In this document: one piece after another, positions 28,901 to 36,128 of the stretch
Position numbering within the stretch: the first letter of the stretch is position 1
Layout of the letters: each line of letters begins with the position of its first letter
NCBI RefSeq assembly: GCF_014652795.1
Contig: NZ_BMZM01000004.1
Coordinates: 62,001 to 126,000 of the forward strand
Reading direction: 5' to 3'
Length of the DNA: 64,000 nt
Origin: Kushneria pakistanensis
GTDB taxonomy: Bacteria > Pseudomonadota > Gammaproteobacteria > Pseudomonadales > Halomonadaceae
Translations under genes and position numbers: made by a program
Notes under the pieces: model-generated
Told to the model about the DNA's origin: nothing
Seen by the model: only the letters and a program-made list of their open reading frames with translations
Databases searched by the model: none

Positions 28901-31900
28901 TTCAGGCGAAGACGGGCAGTCGTTTTCTCGATGAGAATCTCAAGAACGACTATGAGCAGTATCTCTACCTGATGAACAACGCCATCGCCGCGCAGGATGA
29001 GCTTCATCTAACAACCGGCGTGGCACTTACACCCTCCCAGACAGCGGCACTGACGCATGACATCGTCTGGATGGAAGAGCAGGAAGTCGATGGTGAGAGC
29101 GTACTGGCGCCGGTGCTGTATCTGGCACAGGTCGACGAGCGCAACGTGCGCGGCAGCAGTCTGATTCAGGGCCACGATATCGATCTGATCGCCGGCAATG
29201 ATCTGGCCAATGTCGGCACCATTCGTGCTTCCAATGATCTGACCGCCAACAGTGGCAGCAGCATTTTGCAGGGTGGCCTGATGGCTGCCGGCAACAATCT
29301 GGCACTGACGGCGAAGGATGACCTTCGCAACAGCCTGGCCGGCGAGATCCGCGGGCGCCAGGTTGATCTCACCACGCTCAAGGGCGACATCGTCAATGAT
29401 CGAATGGCGGTTAAAAGTGGCAGTGAGCGGCGTTATGACACGGTTCTGGATCAGGGTGGGCTGATTTCGGCAACAGGGGCGCTCAACGTGTCTGCGGGTC
29501 GGGACCTTGTTAACCGCTCGGACATTGCCAGCGGGGGGGATCTCAGGCTGTCTGCTGCCCGCGATCTGCGTCTGATGGCAGTGGAAGATGCCCGTGGCGA
29601 TGATTCTACCTACGGCTATAGGCGCTCGTCGCAGGTACAGCAGTTGGGCAGTCGGGTCACGGCGGCCAACGATATCGCGCTCAATGCCGGTCGTGATATC
29701 GATGTGATTGCCAGTACTGTCGAGGCGGGCAAGGATCTCTCGGCAGCAGCAGGCCAGGATCTTAACATCCTGTCAGGCACCAATAGTCAGCATGATGAAC
29801 TCCACTACCGTTCATCCCGTACCAAAAAGGATGTTATCAATACGGTTACCCGCCAGCAGGGCAGTCAGCTGACTGCCGGCAACAGTCTGACGCTCGTCGC
29901 TGACAATGATCTGACCGCTCAGGCCAGCCAGCTTAAAGCGGGTGATCAGGCATACCTGGTCGGCGGCAACGATGTTCAACTGATCGCCGCCAATGATCAG
30001 GACTACCACTTCTACCAGAAGAAGAAAAAAAGCGGTGGACTGATCAGCAGCAAGTCGATGAAGCGTGACGAGGTGACTGATACCCGCGCGGTTGGCACCA
30101 CGGTGGAAAGCGGTGGTGATCTCGTCATCGCCAGCGGCAACGATCAGGTCTATCAGAAGGCGCGTCTGGACGCCGGCGAGGACCTCACCCTGACCAGCGG
30201 TGGCGATATCACCTTTGCCGCGGCCATGGATACCCACTCTGAGTCCCACGAGAAGAGCAAAAGCAACTGGGCGTGGCAGTCGGCAAAGGGCAAGGGCAAT
30301 ACCGATGAAACCCTGCGCCAGAGTGAACTGGTCGCTCAGGGGCAGCTGGCGATCAACGCTGCCAACCGCGTCAATATCGATGTTCGTGACATCGATCAAC
30401 AGAGCGTTAGCCAGACCATTGACGCCATGGTCGCCGCAGAACCCGAGCTTGCCTGGCTCAAGCAGGCCGAGGCGCAGGGGGATGTCGACTGGCGGCAGGT
30501 GAAGGAGATCCACGACCGCTGGAACTACAAGCAGTCCGGTCTCGGTGAGGGCGCAGCACTGGCGGTCAGCATCGCGGCCACTGCCGCCATGCCCGGCATC
30601 GGTACCGGCCTGACCGGTGCCATGATGACCGCCGCTGCCGGCTCGCTGGCCGGTAACAGCGTTGTCGGTCTGATCAACAACCGAGGCAACCTCGGCGCCA
30701 CGTTAAGCGATGCGCTCTCCTCCGACAGCCTGAAAGGCGCCCTGATCGCCGCGGCGTCTGCGGGAATTTCTCAAGGCATGGACAGCGTCTGGGGTGGCGA
30801 GACAGACCCGGCCACGGGCCGGACCATTCCTCATGACCTCAGCTCCTGGGGAGGTACCGGACGCTTTGCCGGCCAGCGCGCCTCGCAGGCCCTGGCCGAC
30901 GCCGGCCTTCAGAGTGCCATCAGCGGCGGTAGCCTGAATGACAACCTCAAACAGAGCCTGCAGGGCGCCGTTACCACGGTACTGGAAGCCTCACTCTTCA
31001 ATCTTGTCGGGGATCTGACAAAACAGGGCGCAAAGGGCAGCAACGGTCAGCACTGGGCCGACGGCTCGGCCGAGAAAACAGTAGTGCATGCACTGGCCGG
31101 TGGCCTGGCATCACAGGCCACCGGGGGCGATTTCCGTACTGGCGCCATTGCGGCAGGCGCTAACGAAGCACTGATCAATCAGCTTGATGATCTGGTTAAA
31201 GGGGATCGCAAGCTTCTGATCGCAGCGTCCCAGATTACCGGTATTGTGGCGGCCGGGATGGCAGACGGCGATGTTCAGAAGGGCGCCGAGATTGCCGGTA
31301 ACGCGACGGCATATAACCGCATGATGCATACCTCGGAAAAGGAGTGGATCGAGGCACATGGCGGGAGTGAAGAGGAAAAGGCAAGGCTGACAGTTGCTGC
31401 TTTTGCTCTGATTGAGGCTTCGGCCCAGTACGAGAAGGGATCGGAATCATATAACTATTACAAAGCCCTTGAAGATATGGGCAATACCGATGCCTTTGCT
31501 GCCGAACGTCATAAGGTAATGAGCTCGGGGCTATTCGGCTATAGCAAATGGGATGGCATCAAGGATAGTGCAGAGCGCTATCAGGTGGCTAACCGCGCGT
31601 GGGGGGCTGTTCAAGTTGGAAGCGGTATTGCAGCTGGAGTCGGTAGTGCGGCAACGGTAGGCACCGGCCCCGGTATGTTACTCGGCTCAGGAATGCTGTT
31701 ATGGGGTGCAGATAACTTTGCGGCAGGCCTGCCGACAATCATCAATGGCCTTCCTGCTACCAGGTTTGGCGCTCAGGCACTGCAGCAGGCCGGAATTTCA
31801 CCTGAGATGGCGGATATTATCTACGATCTGGGTGGTATGGCAGGTGCCGCCGGGCTTGCAAAGTTTGGGTCAAGCCCAACCGTTGTAGGGAATAAAGCCC

Positions 31901-32322
31901 TTGAAAGCGCTACTTCCCATGCAGCTAATGACATTCGCTTCTCGCAAAATACTGTATCTTTCAATAAGAAGGATCGGGTTAGCGGTACCAATTATACCTA
32001 CGACGATCTAGTTCAAAGTATGCGGGACAATGGTTGGAAGGGAGATCCGGTCGATGTTGTGAAAATGCCGGATAGGAAGCTTACAAGTATGGATAACACC
32101 CGTATTGCAGCAGCCAGAGAAGCAGGGATTGACGTAAAAGCTACAGTACGAGATTTTAATGACCCGTTAACCCCAGCTGTTCAAGAAGCTAGAGGCTGGC
32201 AGCAGTTCGATACTTGGGGAGAGGCCATCACAGGCCGTATCGGCAAGCAAAGTGGTGGGTTTGCTAATAACAATCCTTATGGGGCATCAGAAGCTCCACG
32301 CATTACAGGGAGTAAAAAGTGA
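22963..32322 (+). CDS. cdiA: Contact-dependent inhibition / filamentous haemagglutinin-type exoprotein CdiA
   Basis: 3119-residue TpsA exoprotein carried by CdiB and displayed on the surface to deliver its C-terminal toxin to neighbours. ATG at 22963 is chosen for its AGGGAA ribosome site. In order: signal region (about 1-29); TPS domain (about 30-270) with VGNPNLKGQAAQLIVNEV and ANPYGITCNGCGFINSPR; a long beta-helix of FHA-1 repeats (LDN..G pattern, to about 1600); a less repetitive lower-GC section (about 1630-2050) where receptor-binding domains lie in known CdiA; FHA-2 repeats (to about 2500); a helical hydrophobic pretoxin region with NATAYNRMMHTSE (about 2780) in place of a VENN motif; and a toxin tip from about 2985. 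The tip resembles ParB-like domains (VDVVKMPDRKLTSMDNTR, then IAAAREAG), suggesting a nucleic-acid target, which is inference. The stop overlaps the immunity gene. Confidence 0.93.
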   Translation: MKVHSRAGRLLAHILVNAMFWQPVIVLADGITIDGRAGGNTAMDRAGNGVPVVDIATPNGRGLSHNTFSDYNVGKEGVILNNATDKLQSTKLGGMIVGNPNLKGQAAQLIVNEVNGGRASQLRGYTEVAGQAANVVVANPYGITCNGCGFINSPRVTLSTGKPMIEDGALDRFAVDQGQVTIEGLGLDASEVDQFDIVTRTAKLNGELHARQLNIVTGRNDVDATSLTATARKGSDDAPALSIDASALGAMYAGSIHLVGTEAGVGVRLAGDMAATAGDITIDTQGHLALNNAAAQRDIDARATAIDTRGSQHARNDVRLNAREDMGLYGNLSSGGDTTLTAGKTLAQQGQVIAGIEGNQRINGRRLAISADRIDNRGHLDASQTLQTRSGQLSNSGQLLADEISIRADDGIDNTGTLQGRRVRLETAALTNGHNDAVIDAEQALELQAPVVTNRGTLQFGKSQDVTLDLIRLDNRDGRFVLNEGALELRADTLFNDRGTLQAESLRLAGRYVTNREGGLIVAASGNATLVIEQQLDNSGGQLQAARALDVQGGDVLNQQGQMTANGLALNVASLDNTDGLISAGAGNATVAARQQLNNTGGKVEAQKVLDLTAGALDNARGTLIADTVTVNAGTLRNRAGTVSAQQGDLELSVAGLLDNDRGQLQSVHQALRLNAGDLTNRQGTLMARLVTLGVEHTLNNQSGRIVSDGVLTADVNDVLDNTGGTLRGSSVALATGILINNDDGLISADSGDLDIAASDRLINQRGKLQALNAININGGNIDNAAGTLVADRIDIDGLSLANREGVISAEHGALILKTTNGFDNARGHLQATDAASINVGTLDNGEGTITARDITLASDGALDNTAGRIVAQQGDLLVNTSGALQNSEGTLAGNALTLDAESIKANQGGLIAALANNARIRARQTLNNDSGQIQAAGLLTLDAPDITNRAGHLIGQSLTLTGNALDNSGGLVSAEQGNATLTLAHLLNNTEGRLQAGKGMLSLDGGGTLINQRGMAMADQLDIDMADLDNRKGQLVGERLTLQADSLDNGDGGLIAAGQQGATLTLASLANDRGQIQADGRLDIKAATLDNTHGVLLADRLDLNSARLINDSGSMLANAGGIALTLSGEARNRQGMIDSDGGKITIDGDGQTFDNSGGVINGDVLTISTGALSNRSGGQLAGHQIRFIGLKALDNAGGRVLAGTEGLTVEAKEIDNRAGVLQGDHISLVGRHLGNGDNGLIASLDGTLKAVFTQTLDNRNGRMIANGLLDIDPPRIDNRNGQMAGDVVRLEAGTLDNDGGIIEAQKGLALNVDTLNNRSGNLRALGGDSSDFRVAGALDNTRGNIELASRDARIDAASLNNTNGHVVHAGSGLFTLLLKSLDNQGGSLQGTGRAQANIDRINNTGQWQFNGPLSLTTLNALTLTNSDRLASADNLTLEAASLDNRGELLANGNLIFKSAGDITNRGLISAQRQLNITGRNLTQNDGRIASGGGATYRLSGTLDNLGRLTGSDNIDLQAREINNRGTLGSQKNLRLVSQGAINNQADTLLFAGGDMTLRGTRLYNRYGDLYSRGDLDLARDDNGGYADSLENRSGTIEAEGDIRLRVNSLLNTRDAFAVERQATGGRIERGPRYGCKYHRCFDYIMTETSELRITQNSPTGVILAGRDLEIESGGSVVNRYSLLGANHNLTVQSDSLENTGASTGTSTRERQYSVILGGHDNETSQEKRFYENFIDPWNAANGLDEQNNPLPTPLVKEEYDAYIKGRSRLDLLHDTTTNTLDNNSAPATIQAGNRISIRASQRIDNGDISDNKRAQLNGRLAGADKNAPVMGLDYTLNRRTDAAVAVKGSDTRARQRRQMAGTISASEYQNARNESGTAVGRNAPIALNFIPVDYSGLSFERVSPTQLSSFRLPEGQYGLFVKNKAPNSHYLIETNPEFTSADRLMGSDYLLGKLHYTSDGAYKLLGDGRYESRLIRDAVQAKTGSRFLDENLKNDYEQYLYLMNNAIAAQDELHLTTGVALTPSQTAALTHDIVWMEEQEVDGESVLAPVLYLAQVDERNVRGSSLIQGHDIDLIAGNDLANVGTIRASNDLTANSGSSILQGGLMAAGNNLALTAKDDLRNSLAGEIRGRQVDLTTLKGDIVNDRMAVKSGSERRYDTVLDQGGLISATGALNVSAGRDLVNRSDIASGGDLRLSAARDLRLMAVEDARGDDSTYGYRRSSQVQQLGSRVTAANDIALNAGRDIDVIASTVEAGKDLSAAAGQDLNILSGTNSQHDELHYRSSRTKKDVINTVTRQQGSQLTAGNSLTLVADNDLTAQASQLKAGDQAYLVGGNDVQLIAANDQDYHFYQKKKKSGGLISSKSMKRDEVTDTRAVGTTVESGGDLVIASGNDQVYQKARLDAGEDLTLTSGGDITFAAAMDTHSESHEKSKSNWAWQSAKGKGNTDETLRQSELVAQGQLAINAANRVNIDVRDIDQQSVSQTIDAMVAAEPELAWLKQAEAQGDVDWRQVKEIHDRWNYKQSGLGEGAALAVSIAATAAMPGIGTGLTGAMMTAAAGSLAGNSVVGLINNRGNLGATLSDALSSDSLKGALIAAASAGISQGMDSVWGGETDPATGRTIPHDLSSWGGTGRFAGQRASQALADAGLQSAISGGSLNDNLKQSLQGAVTTVLEASLFNLVGDLTKQGAKGSNGQHWADGSAEKTVVHALAGGLASQATGGDFRTGAIAAGANEALINQLDDLVKGDRKLLIAASQITGIVAAGMADGDVQKGAEIAGNATAYNRMMHTSEKEWIEAHGGSEEEKARLTVAAFALIEASAQYEKGSESYNYYKALEDMGNTDAFAAERHKVMSSGLFGYSKWDGIKDSAERYQVANRAWGAVQVGSGIAAGVGSAATVGTGPGMLLGSGMLLWGADNFAAGLPTIINGLPATRFGAQALQQAGISPEMADIIYDLGGMAGAAGLAKFGSSPTVVGNKALESATSHAANDIRFSQNTVSFNKKDRVSGTNYTYDDLVQSMRDNGWKGDPVDVVKMPDRKLTSMDNTRIAAAREAGIDVKATVRDFNDPLTPAVQEARGWQQFDTWGEAITGRIGKQSGGFANNNPYGASEAPRITGSKK
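29953..30540 (+). repeat. Direct repeat R2, cdiA copy (partner 36510-37097)
   Basis: FHA-2 segment of cdiA that reappears 6557 bases downstream as the start of the lipase-bearing cassette. Similarity begins at GTCGGtGGCAA and stops just after GTGAAGGAGATCCA; most positions match, with scattered mainly silent changes. Confidence 0.85.
30738..31570 (+). repeat. Direct repeat R1, cdiA copy (partner 33738-34570)
   Basis: Pretoxin segment of cdiA repeated exactly 3000 bases downstream without net insertion or deletion across about 830 bases. Parts are identical (31021-31080 equals 34021-34080). It covers the region leading up to the toxin and ends where the two toxin modules diverge. Confidence 0.92.
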
Positions 32323-32729
32323 AAGCGTATCTTTATGATTCTCCTGTCTTACCTGATGGTTTTAAACTACCAAAAGCATATATCGATTTCGCTATCAGTA
32401 GTGACTCTCAGGATTTGCTTCCTTGGAAAATTATGGCAGGCGACATGGCGGCCTGTCTGAGTTATTTTGGTGCCATGCTTTTAAAATTCCCAAATAGACC
32501 TTTGGTGCCCTTCGCGATAGTTCATGATGAGTCGGGAGTATATAATGATGGGTGGATTGTCTTGGCATGCTTTGATGGAACGGATTTGTCAGGTGACCCG
32601 CCAGTAAGGATATATGACTACTCTAGGCCTAAAGTATTCCCTTGGGATGAAAAGCCTTATCAAAATTTCTCTGCGTGGCTTGAGACTGCTAAAAACGAGT
32701 CGTCAGATTACAAATCGTCGTTATTGTGA
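32319..32729 (+). CDS. cdiI: SUKH-like immunity protein for the CdiA tip
   Basis: 136-residue acidic cytoplasmic protein starting with GTG at 32319 that overlaps the cdiA stop by 4 bases (GTGA), the arrangement expected of a cognate immunity gene. The end (VRIYDYSRPKVFPWDEKPY then NFSAWLE) and the early LPKAYIDFAIS resemble SMI1/KNR4 (SUKH) immunity proteins, a superfamily known to neutralise nuclease toxins in polymorphic toxin loci. Base composition is much richer in A+T than cdiB, as is common for cdiI genes. The immunity role is inferred from position; the SUKH call is from pattern only. Its 3' end overlaps the opposing kptA by 22 bases. Confidence 0.75.
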   Translation: MKAYLYDSPVLPDGFKLPKAYIDFAISSDSQDLLPWKIMAGDMAACLSYFGAMLLKFPNRPLVPFAIVHDESGVYNDGWIVLACFDGTDLSGDPPVRIYDYSRPKVFPWDEKPYQNFSAWLETAKNESSDYKSSLL

Positions 32730-33268
32730 TTTAAGAACCGTGTTGCTACACATGCCGTTAGCCATACCCCGTTTTCCGCTTGAAAGAACTCGAAGCCTTC
32801 CAGGTGCATTCTGAGGGCTTCAATTTTTAGTACCACAGGCTTTCCATAGCGCTGTCCAACAGTAATGGCCGTAGTTATGTCCTGCGACAGGTGTACATGG
32901 TGGCGAGAGCCTGCGATCAATCCTTGCTGCCGAATCGACTCTAGGAAGCGTGTAGCGGTGCCGTGGTAGAGAAACTCTGGCGGCTCTTTCTTTACATGCT
33001 GAAGGCTCACGCTGGCCGATGAGTGGCCCTGTACGGCGCGAATGCGCAGCCCATCATCCGAGATACTGAAACGCTTTTTATCGCTGCTGCTGACGACAGC
33101 CTGAATCAGGCCAATATCTAAAATTCGCCCATCTTTAGCTGCACCGGCTATTAAGGATTCGACATCTGCCCAGCCCTCGCTGTCTAGGTTTAAGCCGATC
33201 GCCTGGGGCTCATGCCTCAAAACATAGCTGAGAAACTTGCTGACCTCATTGAGTGTTTTAGTGTTCAT
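32708..33268 (-). CDS. kptA: RNA 2'-phosphotransferase (Tpt1/KptA)
   Basis: 186-residue enzyme that moves an internal RNA 2'-phosphate onto NAD+, giving ADP-ribose 1'',2''-cyclic phosphate. In eukaryotes this completes tRNA splicing; the bacterial role is unknown. Family motifs are clear: SKFLSYVLRHEPQAIGL at the N-terminus, FLYHGTATRFLESIRQQGL, and SRHHVHLSQDITTA with the catalytic Arg/His set. ATG at 33268 fits family N-termini. It is the only leftward intact gene inside the contact-inhibition island, tail-to-tail with and overlapping cdiI by 22 bases, which suggests it arrived as part of a cassette. Link to toxin-damaged RNA is speculation. Confidence 0.9.
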   Translation of the reverse strand: MNTKTLNEVSKFLSYVLRHEPQAIGLNLDSEGWADVESLIAGAAKDGRILDIGLIQAVVSSSDKKRFSISDDGLRIRAVQGHSSASVSLQHVKKEPPEFLYHGTATRFLESIRQQGLIAGSRHHVHLSQDITTAITVGQRYGKPVVLKIEALRMHLEGFEFFQAENGVWLTACVATRFLNHNNDDL

Positions 33269-33432
33269 AGCTGCTTTACGTATCGACAATTTTTCATCGT
33301 GAATTTATCCGCATATTGCCTGCGCCTAAGGATGCCTCTCAAGCAATCTTCATTAAAAATGATTTTTTAGAGCCAGAGATCCAGCTGAACAAACATGATC
33401 AGCATGTTTTAAAGTCCTAAATCTGAGACAAG

Positions 33433-33732
33433 CTATCGATTACAATAGTTCGAGCTCATCTCATGAAGCCGATCAGTGAACCAGTTATTGCCACTGCCGG
33501 TGACCAGTAGCCTTCGACGAGCGCGCGTCATGCCGACATAGAGCAGGCGTGCTTCTTGCGCCAGATTGTCCTCATCATCCGCCAGCTCTCCAACCCCGCC
33601 AAGAATGACGGTATCGAACTCCAGTCCCTTGCTGCTATGTCGGCTAAGCAGCACAACCTGATTGGCCTGTGGGTCATAGGCACGCTTGTCAGCAGTAGAC
33701 TGCAGGCAGCTACTGGGTACGCCGGCAGATTC
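33433..33732 (-). pseudogene. UvrD/Rep-type helicase, C-terminal remnant
   Basis: About 99 residues matching the end of a superfamily 1 helicase: LSRHSSKGLEFDTVILGGVG (motif V region) and EARLLYVGMTRARRRLLVTG (motif VI). The upstream 90 percent of the gene is missing; similarity stops at about 33732, where the opposite strand turns into cdiA repeat R1. The reading frame continues further only as antisense of cdiA sequence. This is a recombination scar left when the cdiA fragment landed in, or replaced most of, a helicase gene. Confidence 0.8.
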
Positions 33733-33735
33733 AAG

Positions 33736-35349
33736 GGCGCTCTGATCGCCGCGGCGTCTGCGGGCGTTTCCAATGAGCTGGATAGTGTCTGGGGTGGTAA
33801 TACGGACCCTGCTACGGGCCGGACCATTCCCCATGACCTCAGTTCCTGGGAAGGCACCGGACGCTTTGCCGGCCAGCGCGCCTCGCAGGCCCTGGCCGAC
33901 GCCGGTGTTCAAAGTGCCATTAGCGGTGGCAGCCTGAATGACAACCTCAAACAGAACCTGCAGGGCGCCGTTACCACGGTACTGGAGGCCTCACTCTTCA
34001 ATCTTGTCGGGGATCTGACAAAACAGGGCGCAAAGGGCAGCAACGGTCAGCACTGGGCCGACGGCTCGGCCGAGAAAACAGTAGTGCATGTACTGGCCGG
34101 TGGTCTGGCATCCCAGGCAACCGGTGGTGATTTCCGTACTGGCGCCATTGCGGCAGGCGCTAATGAAGCGCTGATCAATCAGCTCGATGGCCTGGTGAAA
34201 GGGGATCGCAGGCTTCTGATTGTAGCGTCACAGATTACCGGCATTGTAGCGGCCGGCATGACGGATGGTGACGTTCAGAAGGGCGCCGAGATTGCCGGTA
34301 ATGCGACGGCATATAACCGCATGATGCACACCTCGGAAAGGGAGTGGATCGAGGCGCATGGTGGGAGTGAAGAGGAAAAGGCAAGGTTAATAACTGCTGC
34401 TTGTGCGCTGATTGAATGTTCGGCCCAGTACGAAAGAGGATCGGAGCAGTACGCGCTTTACAAGGGCCTTGAAGATAAAGGCAATACTGATGCCTTTGCT
34501 GCCGAACGTCAGAAGGTAATGAGCTCGGGGCTATTCGGCTATAGCAAATGGAATGGCGTCACCGATGGTCTGGAGCGTTATCAGGTCGGTAATCGATCCT
34601 TCGGAGCGCTGCAGATAGTGGGTAGTGGCGCGCTTGCCGCCAGTGCTGCTGCGATGGCATCTACCGGAGCCGGTAGCGTTCTCGCTTATGTGCTGACTGG
34701 TATAGCTGCGGATCAGGGCGCCGCCGGTGCCATGGCTGTTTGGTATGGGCACCCTGCTCCAACCTTTGGGGCTAGAGTGCTGGCCGATCAGATGAATATA
34801 CCAGTGGAGCGGGCAGAGCTTCTGTATGGCCTGGCGACGGCGGCCGGAGAGGCCAGTGCTGCGAACCAACTGTTGAATGCCGCATCACGCAGCGTCGGCA
34901 AGAAGCCAATGGTTGAGTTTGATGGTTTTGATGATGGTATCAATGCTTCCAAACCTTCTCCAAGTGCTGCCTCTGGAGGTAAGGTTGGAACGGATAGTCT
35001 GGATAACGCTGTTAAAAATGGTACAAAAGTAGGCGAATTAACCTTTGGTTCCAATGGCCGTAAACTTGACTTTCTTTTCAATCGCAACATCGATCAATCA
35101 ATTCCATACAATGCTGGGCGCGCGGAAGGTAATGCAAGGAGGATCGGTATTGCCGATACCCCAGACAACAGAGCTGAGGTGACTAGATTGTTTAACGAGG
35201 CATTCAATAATCCAGCCTCAGTTGTTGGGGCTGATAAGTTACCCGGGAGTAATATGCGTGAATTTTTCCTGCCTGGTGTTACTGGAACTGGATCAAAGAT
35301 TCAGTTTGTAGAGCAGAACGGAAAAGTCATCACAATTATGGCGAGGTAA
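33736..35349 (+). CDS. Orphan CdiA C-terminal module (toxin B)
   Basis: About 537 codons encoding the pretoxin and toxin end of a CdiA-like protein with no signal, TPS domain or repeats. The frame is open from 33556, but 33556-33735 is only the reverse of the helicase remnant, so no natural start is evident. Up to about 34570 it repeats cdiA 30738-31570. Then comes a different Ala/Gly-rich hydrophobic pretoxin part (GALAASAAAMASTGAGSVLA) and a new tip (about 34900-35349: KLDFLFNRNIDQSIPYNAGR, FFLPGVTGTG, ending NGKVITIMAR). I do not recognise the toxin family; the small, basic, beta-ending tip would suit a nuclease. Base composition falls sharply in the tip. Probably silent until recombined into cdiA. 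Confidence 0.75.
   Translation, partial: GALIAAASAGVSNELDSVWGGNTDPATGRTIPHDLSSWEGTGRFAGQRASQALADAGVQSAISGGSLNDNLKQNLQGAVTTVLEASLFNLVGDLTKQGAKGSNGQHWADGSAEKTVVHVLAGGLASQATGGDFRTGAIAAGANEALINQLDGLVKGDRRLLIVASQITGIVAAGMTDGDVQKGAEIAGNATAYNRMMHTSEREWIEAHGGSEEEKARLITAACALIECSAQYERGSEQYALYKGLEDKGNTDAFAAERQKVMSSGLFGYSKWNGVTDGLERYQVGNRSFGALQIVGSGALAASAAAMASTGAGSVLAYVLTGIAADQGAAGAMAVWYGHPAPTFGARVLADQMNIPVERAELLYGLATAAGEASAANQLLNAASRSVGKKPMVEFDGFDDGINASKPSPSAASGGKVGTDSLDNAVKNGTKVGELTFGSNGRKLDFLFNRNIDQSIPYNAGRAEGNARRIGIADTPDNRAEVTRLFNEAFNNPASVVGADKLPGSNMREFFLPGVTGTGSKIQFVEQNGKVITIMAR
33738..34570 (+). repeat. Direct repeat R1, orphan copy (partner 30738-31570)
   Basis: Second copy of the cdiA pretoxin segment at an offset of exactly 3000 bases, in the same orientation. 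It begins at the helicase junction and ends near GGCTATAGCAAATGG, after which sequences diverge. Confidence 0.92.
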
Positions 35350-35351
35350 TT

Positions 35352-35840
35352 ATGCAGACTCGACAGCTATCAAACGGTCTATGGGTATCTTGTGAGTCTC
35401 GCTATGCACTCATTGCTCAGTTGCCCCCTGATCAAGAAGTTGTGGAAACTGAAAGTCCTAATAGCTGGGGTTATGTGGACTTTGAATCCGACGTGGTTGT
35501 TCCAGTAGGATATTCAGATATGGGGTTGCAGCCTTTGGCGGTGAGGCTTGGCGAACGAGTATTTGTTGGAATAGATGAGTTGTTGATTGGCTACGATTGC
35601 TTTGGTCGCTATATACTTTTTAAATACAATATGCCGACTATATTTCACGAGTTTGTCCGTTTCGATCAACACGAATTTATCGTTCGTGATGAGATTGGTT
35701 TTGTCGGTATTTCATACTCCGGTGATGAACGTTGGAGTTTTTGTATTGATATAATTGCCAGTTACAGGATTGATCAGGCATTGATCGTGGGTTTAACTGA
35801 AGGAGGGGAAGATTTCAAATTTTCTATTCCCTCTGAATAG
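35352..35840 (+). CDS. Putative immunity protein for toxin B
   Basis: 162-residue protein starting 2 bases after the toxin B stop (TAATTATG). Rich in aromatic, Asp and Glu residues, mostly beta-strand in appearance (YVDFESDVVVPVGYSDMG, FGRYILFKYNMPTIF), with no signal peptide or membrane segment, so cytoplasmic. I do not recognise the family. Role is inferred wholly from the toxin-immunity arrangement and the low GC shared with the toxin tip. A cytoplasmic antidote implies toxin B acts in the cytoplasm. Confidence 0.65.
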   Translation: MQTRQLSNGLWVSCESRYALIAQLPPDQEVVETESPNSWGYVDFESDVVVPVGYSDMGLQPLAVRLGERVFVGIDELLIGYDCFGRYILFKYNMPTIFHEFVRFDQHEFIVRDEIGFVGISYSGDERWSFCIDIIASYRIDQALIVGLTEGGEDFKFSIPSE

Positions 35841-35945
35841 TGATGCGCTACATTTTTATTTTTTCAGCTACTGATCATGGCTTATTTATGAGGGAGGATT
35901 AAAACAGTTATGTCTTGATTTAAGCAGTTAGCTAGGGCTGAAAAT

Positions 35946-36128
35946 ATGCCTGTAGCTAAATTCGTTTTTGGCATGGGGACAATATATAGAACCAAAACTA
36001 ACGCCGGTGCTCGAATAAACCTTCGAGATTTTCCCACATCTTCGCAGCAGACATGGGCCTCGTGGACGATAGATGTTGAGCACAAATCCATTAATGGCGG
36101 AAGGATAGTGAAGATCAATTTCAAATGA
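35946..36128 (+). pseudogene. Remnant of a CdiA-type toxin tail (cassette C)
   Basis: 60 codons resembling the extreme C-terminus of a polymorphic toxin (GTIYRTKTNAGARINLRDF, ASWTIDV, ending GGRIVKINFK). The same frame is open back to 35919 and then stopped. There is no ribosome site or secretion region, so the front of the toxin has been lost. Its stop overlaps the start of the next gene by 4 bases (ATGA), exactly as in intact toxin-immunity pairs, which is the main reason for this reading. The toxin family is not one I can name. Confidence 0.5.

Noticed and set aside
33556-33735. N-terminal extension of the orphan CdiA module B
   Set aside because: These codons are the reverse of the UvrD helicase remnant on the other strand, not CdiA-like protein.
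33733-33912. N-terminal extension of the helicase remnant
   Set aside because: This part is antisense to cdiA repeat R1 and has no helicase features.
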